The position numbers and the translations under genes were made by a program. The notes below the pieces were generated by a model. The model saw only the letters and a program-made list of their open reading frames with translations, was not told the DNA's origin and did no database searches. This document shows, one piece after another, positions 60,212-64,000 of a stretch of DNA of 64,000 bases (positions are counted from its first letter, which is position 1; each line of letters opens with the position of its first letter). The DNA is from DATDAH01 sp963823495 (lineage in GTDB: Bacteria > Actinomycetota > Acidimicrobiia > Acidimicrobiales > DATDAH01): assembly GCA_963823495.1 (NCBI GenBank), contig CAWGLV010000001.1, positions 3,348,001-3,412,000 of the forward strand, given 5' to 3'.

Positions 60212-60886
60212 ATGCGCCGGATCAGAGCCCTCGCCACGGCGCTGGTCTCGGTCCTGGTGCTGACGGCCTTCCACCACCCGGACCCCACGACCGGCACCCC
60301 GCCGGGCCCCAACCAGGCCGTGCTGGTGTTCCGGGCCCCGGCCCGTCCCGTGACCCGGGCCGACCTCGGGTCCTCCTGGCGCCCGGGCTGCCCCGTGCAC
60401 TTCTCGAGGCTGCGTGACCTCGCCGTTCCCTACTGGAGCTATGCCGGCACCCGCCGGATGGGCCACCTGATCGTGCACCGGAACGTGGTGCCCGAGGTCC
60501 GGGCGGCGTTCCGCCGGCTGTACGATCGGCGGTTTCGCATCCGCCAGGTCATCCCGGTCGACCACTTCGGTTCCAGTGACCGCCGTTCGATGCGGGCCAA
60601 CAACACCAGCGCATTCAACTGCCGGTATGTCGCCGGCACCACCCGGTGGTCCCAGCACTCCTACGGCCGCGCCATCGACATCAACCCCGTGCAGAACCCC
60701 TACGTGCGCAACGGCATGGCCGACCCGCCGTCGGGGCGACCGTGGGTCGACCGTCGCCACGGCGGGCCGGGCATGGTCCTCCCCCACAACATCGCGCGCC
60801 AGGCCTTCCGGGCCCAGGGCTGGGGCTGGGGCGGCACCTGGCGATCCGCCAAGGACTACCAGCACTTCTCCGCCAACGGGCGTTGA
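60212..60886 (+). CDS. Secreted M15-family peptidase (D,D-carboxypeptidase-like)
   Basis: A protein of 224 residues. It has an N-terminal signal segment (RALATALVSVLVLTAFH). The M15 motifs are FNCRYVAGTTRWSQHSYGRA with IDINP (zinc His and Asp), and DYQHFS near the C-terminus (third ligand). It would cleave cell-wall peptides outside the cell. TACCCT lies 6 nt before the ATG. The 217 nt that follow hold no gene. Confidence 0.85.
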   Translation: MRRIRALATALVSVLVLTAFHHPDPTTGTPPGPNQAVLVFRAPARPVTRADLGSSWRPGCPVHFSRLRDLAVPYWSYAGTRRMGHLIVHRNVVPEVRAAFRRLYDRRFRIRQVIPVDHFGSSDRRSMRANNTSAFNCRYVAGTTRWSQHSYGRAIDINPVQNPYVRNGMADPPSGRPWVDRRHGGPGMVLPHNIARQAFRAQGWGWGGTWRSAKDYQHFSANGR

Positions 60887-61103
60887 CCTCAGGGTGGCTT
60901 CGCTCTGCGGCTCTCGCGCCTGACCGCCGGTTGTCGGCGGTCCCGTGACGGCGCGTCCTCGACGCGACCTGCCGGCGGCCCGGGCGGGCCGGGTTGAGGA
61001 CGACTCGAACGGACAGAACGGGGCGAGGACCCGCACCACTGACGGGCGGAGCACGGGAACCGGTTCTGTGCGAGGCTTGGTCCAGGCGACGGTGGGAGGG
61101 ACC

Positions 61104-62351
61104 ATGCGGGCCTACGTGAAGAAGCTCGTTGCGGCGGCCTCCCTGGTGGTCGCGCTGTTCGTCATGACGGTGACGGAGGGGGCCACGACAGCCCAGGCCC
61201 AGACCGCCGGATCCGGGGCGGCCCAGACCGCCGGATCCGGGGCGGCCGAGGCGGGGAGCTCGGACTGGCGGCAGGTGAGCGCCGGTGGCGTCCACACCTG
61301 CGGGATCCGCAGGTCGGGCCGTCTCTACTGCTGGGGCTACGACGCCGTAGGCCAGTTGGGCAACGGCGGCGCCAACAGCGACGCGTCGACACCGGTCCAG
61401 GTCGCCGGCGGCGGCACCAACTGGGCCTCGGTCAGCGCCGGTAGCGTCCACACCTGTGCCCGCAAGACCGACGGGCGCCTGTACTGCTGGGGCTACGACG
61501 GCAACGGCCGGTTGGGCAACGGCGGCGCCAACAGCGACGCTTCGACACCGGTCCAGGTCGCCGGCGGCGCCAGCAACTGGGCGACGGTGAGCGCCGGCGA
61601 CGAGCACACGTGTGCCCGCAAGACCAACGGGCGCCTCTTCTGCTGGGGCAAGGACGTCTACGGTCAGTTGGGCAACGGCGGCGCCAACGCCGACCGGACG
61701 ACACCGGCCCAGGTGGCCGGCGGCGCCACCAACTGGGCCTCGGTCAGCGCCGGCTTCAACCACACCTGTGCCCGCAAGACCAACGGGCGCCTCTTCTGCT
61801 GGGGCTACGACAACAACGGTCAGTTGGGCAACGGCGGCGCCAACGCCGACCGGACGACACCGGCCCAGGTGGCCGGCGGCGCCACCAACTGGGCCTCGGT
61901 CAGCGCCGGCGGGGCCCACACGTGCGCCCGCAAGACGAACCGCCGACTGTTTCGCTGGGGCTGGGACGGCAACGGCCAGCTGGGCGACAACGCCACGCTC
62001 GGCGACAGGACGACCCCGGCCCAGGTGGCCGGCGGCGCCACCAACTGGCGGACCGTGGACGGCGGCGGCGCCCACACGTGTGGCCGCAAGACCAACGGCC
62101 GTCTGTACTGCTGGGGTTCTGACCTCTTCGGTCAGTTGGGCGACAACGCCGCCATCGGCGACAGAGCGACCCCGGTGCAGGTGGCCGGGGGCGCCACCGA
62201 CTGGCGGATCGTGGACGCCGGCGGCGGTCACACGTGTGCCCGGACCAGCACCGGACGGCTGTTCTGCTGGGGCGGCGACGTCAACGGCCAGGTGGGCGAC
62301 AACCCCACCTTCGCCAGCCAGCCGACCCCGGTCGAGGTCTACGTTCCCTGA
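61104..62351 (+). CDS. Secreted RCC1-repeat protein
   Basis: A protein of 415 residues. A signal peptide (MRAYVKKLVAAASLVVALFV to TAQA) precedes a short direct repeat AQTAGSGA x2 and seven RCC1 repeats of 52 residues (61263 to 62348), which should form one beta propeller. Each repeat has VSAGxxHTC and GRLYCWG, a Cys pair likely to be disulfide-bonded. Repeat 5 has lost one Cys (RLFRWG). Repeats 3 and 4 are almost identical in DNA over more than 100 bp. The ATG is preceded by GGGAGGG. The ligand is unknown. Confidence 0.85.
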   Translation: MRAYVKKLVAAASLVVALFVMTVTEGATTAQAQTAGSGAAQTAGSGAAEAGSSDWRQVSAGGVHTCGIRRSGRLYCWGYDAVGQLGNGGANSDASTPVQVAGGGTNWASVSAGSVHTCARKTDGRLYCWGYDGNGRLGNGGANSDASTPVQVAGGASNWATVSAGDEHTCARKTNGRLFCWGKDVYGQLGNGGANADRTTPAQVAGGATNWASVSAGFNHTCARKTNGRLFCWGYDNNGQLGNGGANADRTTPAQVAGGATNWASVSAGGAHTCARKTNRRLFRWGWDGNGQLGDNATLGDRTTPAQVAGGATNWRTVDGGGAHTCGRKTNGRLYCWGSDLFGQLGDNAAIGDRATPVQVAGGATDWRIVDAGGGHTCARTSTGRLFCWGGDVNGQVGDNPTFASQPTPVEVYVP

Positions 62352-62503
62352 CCGAGGAACCACGACCACCACATCAGCGCCGAAGTCCAGGCGGCGGTCA
62401 CCGAACACAGATGACGCAGTTGCCCGGAGACGCGCGGCCCCGCGGGAGGAGTCAGGACCTTCGCCTCCAGCGGTGACCCTCGGCGTCGTCCGAGACTGCG
62501 GGG

Positions 62504-63307
62504 GTGACCGACACCGATGTCCCGACAGGTCCCGGCGACGGCGACGGCGACGGCGATTCCGCCGTCGGATCCCCGCCTCGCTGGTGGGCCTGGGCCGCGG
62601 CTGCCGCTCTCGTTCTGGTCGTTGCGGTGACCATCTGGGCGATCCAGGACGACGACGAGCCTGAGGAACCCACACCGTCCTCCACCACGACCACGACGAC
62701 GACCACCACGACAGAACCGACCACGACCACCACCAGGACCACCACCCCGACCACCACGCCATCGCCGGCGCTCACCCTGGAAGCGCTCAGCGACCAGATG
62801 GCGACGGTCGCCCCAGCCAGCATCAGCGCCCCGCCCTGGCAGTGCCGAGCATCGACCGCCGGGCCGCTTGCGGCGGGATCGATCGCGACCTGCATCCCTT
62901 CGCCCCCGCCGACCGACGGCGAGATCCCCAATGTGACCGTGCTCGTCCTCGACAACGCCGGCACCTACGCCGCTGCGCACAGCGGAAACGATCATCTCCT
63001 CCTGAACCCGGGCGAACGCGATCGTCCGTTCCCTTCCGAGCCACCCGTCCCGCCGGGGCTGAACTGCACCAACCTCCTCGCCCCCGACTCGGCCTTCACC
63101 CAACTGGCACAAGCGGACCAGCTGACAGCCGAACAGACCTACTTCGCCGTGGTCCTCTACTACTTCACGCACGGTCGGTCCCCGCTCATGGACATCGACG
63201 ACAACGGCATCCCCTGCGAGACCCTCATCGACCCTTCGGTCGTGGACACCGTGTGGGCCGGAGGATGGATCGCCTGCCGCAACCCAGGAAGTCCCGGAAG
63301 CTGCTGA
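62504..63307 (+). CDS. Membrane-anchored Thr-rich protein with excalibur-like motif
   Basis: A protein of 267 residues. A Gly/Asp-rich N-terminus (GPGDGDGDGD) and one membrane segment (WAWAAAAALVLVVAVTIWAI, about 28-47) come before a Thr/Pro spacer of about 30 residues and a Cys-containing outer domain. The C-terminus has MDIDDNGIPCETLIDP, close to the calcium-binding excalibur motif DxDxDGxxCE. The GTG start is shared in position and flanking sequence with its paralogue at 63538. No enzyme motif is recognised. Confidence 0.65.
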   Translation: MTDTDVPTGPGDGDGDGDSAVGSPPRWWAWAAAAALVLVVAVTIWAIQDDDEPEEPTPSSTTTTTTTTTTEPTTTTTRTTTPTTTPSPALTLEALSDQMATVAPASISAPPWQCRASTAGPLAAGSIATCIPSPPPTDGEIPNVTVLVLDNAGTYAAAHSGNDHLLLNPGERDRPFPSEPPVPPGLNCTNLLAPDSAFTQLAQADQLTAEQTYFAVVLYYFTHGRSPLMDIDDNGIPCETLIDPSVVDTVWAGGWIACRNPGSPGSC

Positions 63308-63537
63308 CTCCGGCCCCCGGGCTTTCACGGTTCCCCGATGGCGAAGACAGGCCCGACGCGGACGGACCCTGTGGTTGCGGGTGCACTGGTCGCTGGAACC
63401 CGATCGGACGGACGAGGTGCTTCTCGCCCGGCTCACCGCGCGCAGACCAGATCAGTACGAGGGGCAAGGCGGTCCCTTCGGTGTGACCGGGACCTCTGCC
63501 TCTGCGACGACCATCCGCGTCGTCGGATACTGCTGGG

Positions 63538-64000
63538 GTGACCGACACCGAGAAACCCGTGGGTCCCGGCGAAGACGGCAACGGGGATGGCGCCACCGCG
63601 CCTCCTTGGTGGCGTCGCTGGTGGGTGTGGGCCGCCGCTGCCGTTGTGGTCCTGGTCGGCGTCGGGGTGACGATCTGGGCGGTCCAGGACGACGACAACG
63701 GCGAGGACACCACCCCGTCCACCACCACCACGACCGTGCCGACCACCACAACCACCAGCACCACCACGACGACCACCATGCCGACCACCACCACCGAGCC
63801 GACCACGACCACCGTCGAGGCCGTGGCCGCCTGGATCCAACAGCACTTCAACGACCGCTACGCCCAGTCCACACCCCCACCCGGGGTGGCTGGCCCGGAA
63901 CAGATCGTCTGCTCCGACACGGGGCCGATCGCCGTGGGCGGCGTACTCGCTTGTGAAGCAATCTCCACGACCGAGCCGGGATTCCCGCTGGAAGACGCCG
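63538..64000 (+). CDS. Paralogue of the 62504 protein, cut by the window end
   Basis: 154 codons are visible. It has the same plan as the preceding gene: VTDTEKPVGPGEDGNGDGAT, a membrane segment WVWAAAAVVVLVGVGVTIWA, a long Thr spacer, then an outer domain. The sequence before the GTG (CGTCGTC-GATACTGC-GGG) also matches that before 62504, so the duplication included the promoter. The C-terminal domain is beyond the window. The 230 nt between the two genes show nothing else. Confidence 0.6.
   Translation, partial: MTDTEKPVGPGEDGNGDGATAPPWWRRWWVWAAAAVVVLVGVGVTIWAVQDDDNGEDTTPSTTTTTVPTTTTTSTTTTTTMPTTTTEPTTTTVEAVAAWIQQHFNDRYAQSTPPPGVAGPEQIVCSDTGPIAVGGVLACEAISTTEPGFPLEDA

Overview
The window is GC-rich DNA (third codon positions almost always G or C) from what is most likely an actinobacterium. 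The evidence is the gene content: an F420-biosynthesis guanylyltransferase (CofC/FbiD), a polyphosphate glucokinase, a wax ester synthase/DGAT, a bimodular acyl-CoA dehydrogenase, a resuscitation-promoting-factor (Rpf) protein, a LmeA/DUF2993 protein and a pH-sensor-type adenylate cyclase. The mix resembles Acidimicrobiia, but that placement is inference. It looks like ordinary chromosome: no insertion sequence, integrase, phage gene, CRISPR array, rRNA or complete tRNA was seen.

Layout. 1-10 kb: an MpaB-like oxygenase behind a tiny coupled ORF, a DUF2071 protein, an SDR, an FAD oxidoreductase, and a divergent pair made of a membrane sulfatase-like enzyme and a GH38 mannosidase. 9-22 kb: adenylate cyclase, a six-hairpin-glycosidase-like protein coupled to gpsA, cofC with a PIG-L deacetylase, an acyl-CoA dehydrogenase, a nucleosidase, agmatinase, a cyclase-family hydrolase, ppgK and an SDR. 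22-27 kb: a complete sugar ABC importer with overlapping genes (ATPase, two permeases, lipoprotein). 27-31 kb: poorly characterised proteins and an APH-family kinase. 31-35 kb: lutABC for L-lactate oxidation with a DUF2993 gene, divergent from a HIT protein. 35-40 kb: wax ester synthase, a GNAT-DUF429 fusion, a methyltransferase and enoyl-CoA hydratase. 40-43 kb: an ECF sigma factor with a membrane partner broken by one frameshift. 43-49 kb: Rpf and nfuA around a perfect CRP-type site, thiolase, and a four-gene VOC/YqgE/hydrolase run. 48-60 kb: MMPL transporter with TetR, a secreted beta-helix protein, hotdog enzymes, GH20, a CitE-like lyase and TauE/DUF1634. 60-64 kb: secreted or anchored proteins (M15 peptidase, RCC1-repeat protein, two Thr-rich paralogues).

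Most unusual feature. At least ten intergenic loci carry palindromic elements of about 40-60 bp that fall into four stem types (A to D). They share a border word, GTTCTGG or its complement CCAGAAC. In type A the stem varies between copies with compensating changes on both arms, so pairing is preserved while sequence is not. Type C always comes as two 50-nt units joined by a conserved spacer. The elements occur in convergent, tandem and divergent gaps, including both gaps of the lutABC operon, so they are not simply terminators. They look like an undescribed dispersed palindromic repeat system.

Second pattern. More than 20 genes have a TANNNT hexamer ending only 6-9 nt before the start codon, the layout of leaderless mRNAs. 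In one divergent pair the two -10 hexamers overlap. Two such signals precede micro-ORFs (30 and 36 codons) whose stop overlaps the next gene's GTG start as GTGA. Metabolically the window is rich in acyl-CoA and lipid enzymes, glycan hydrolases and sugar uptake; the cAMP-producing enzyme and the CRP-type site suggest cAMP control.
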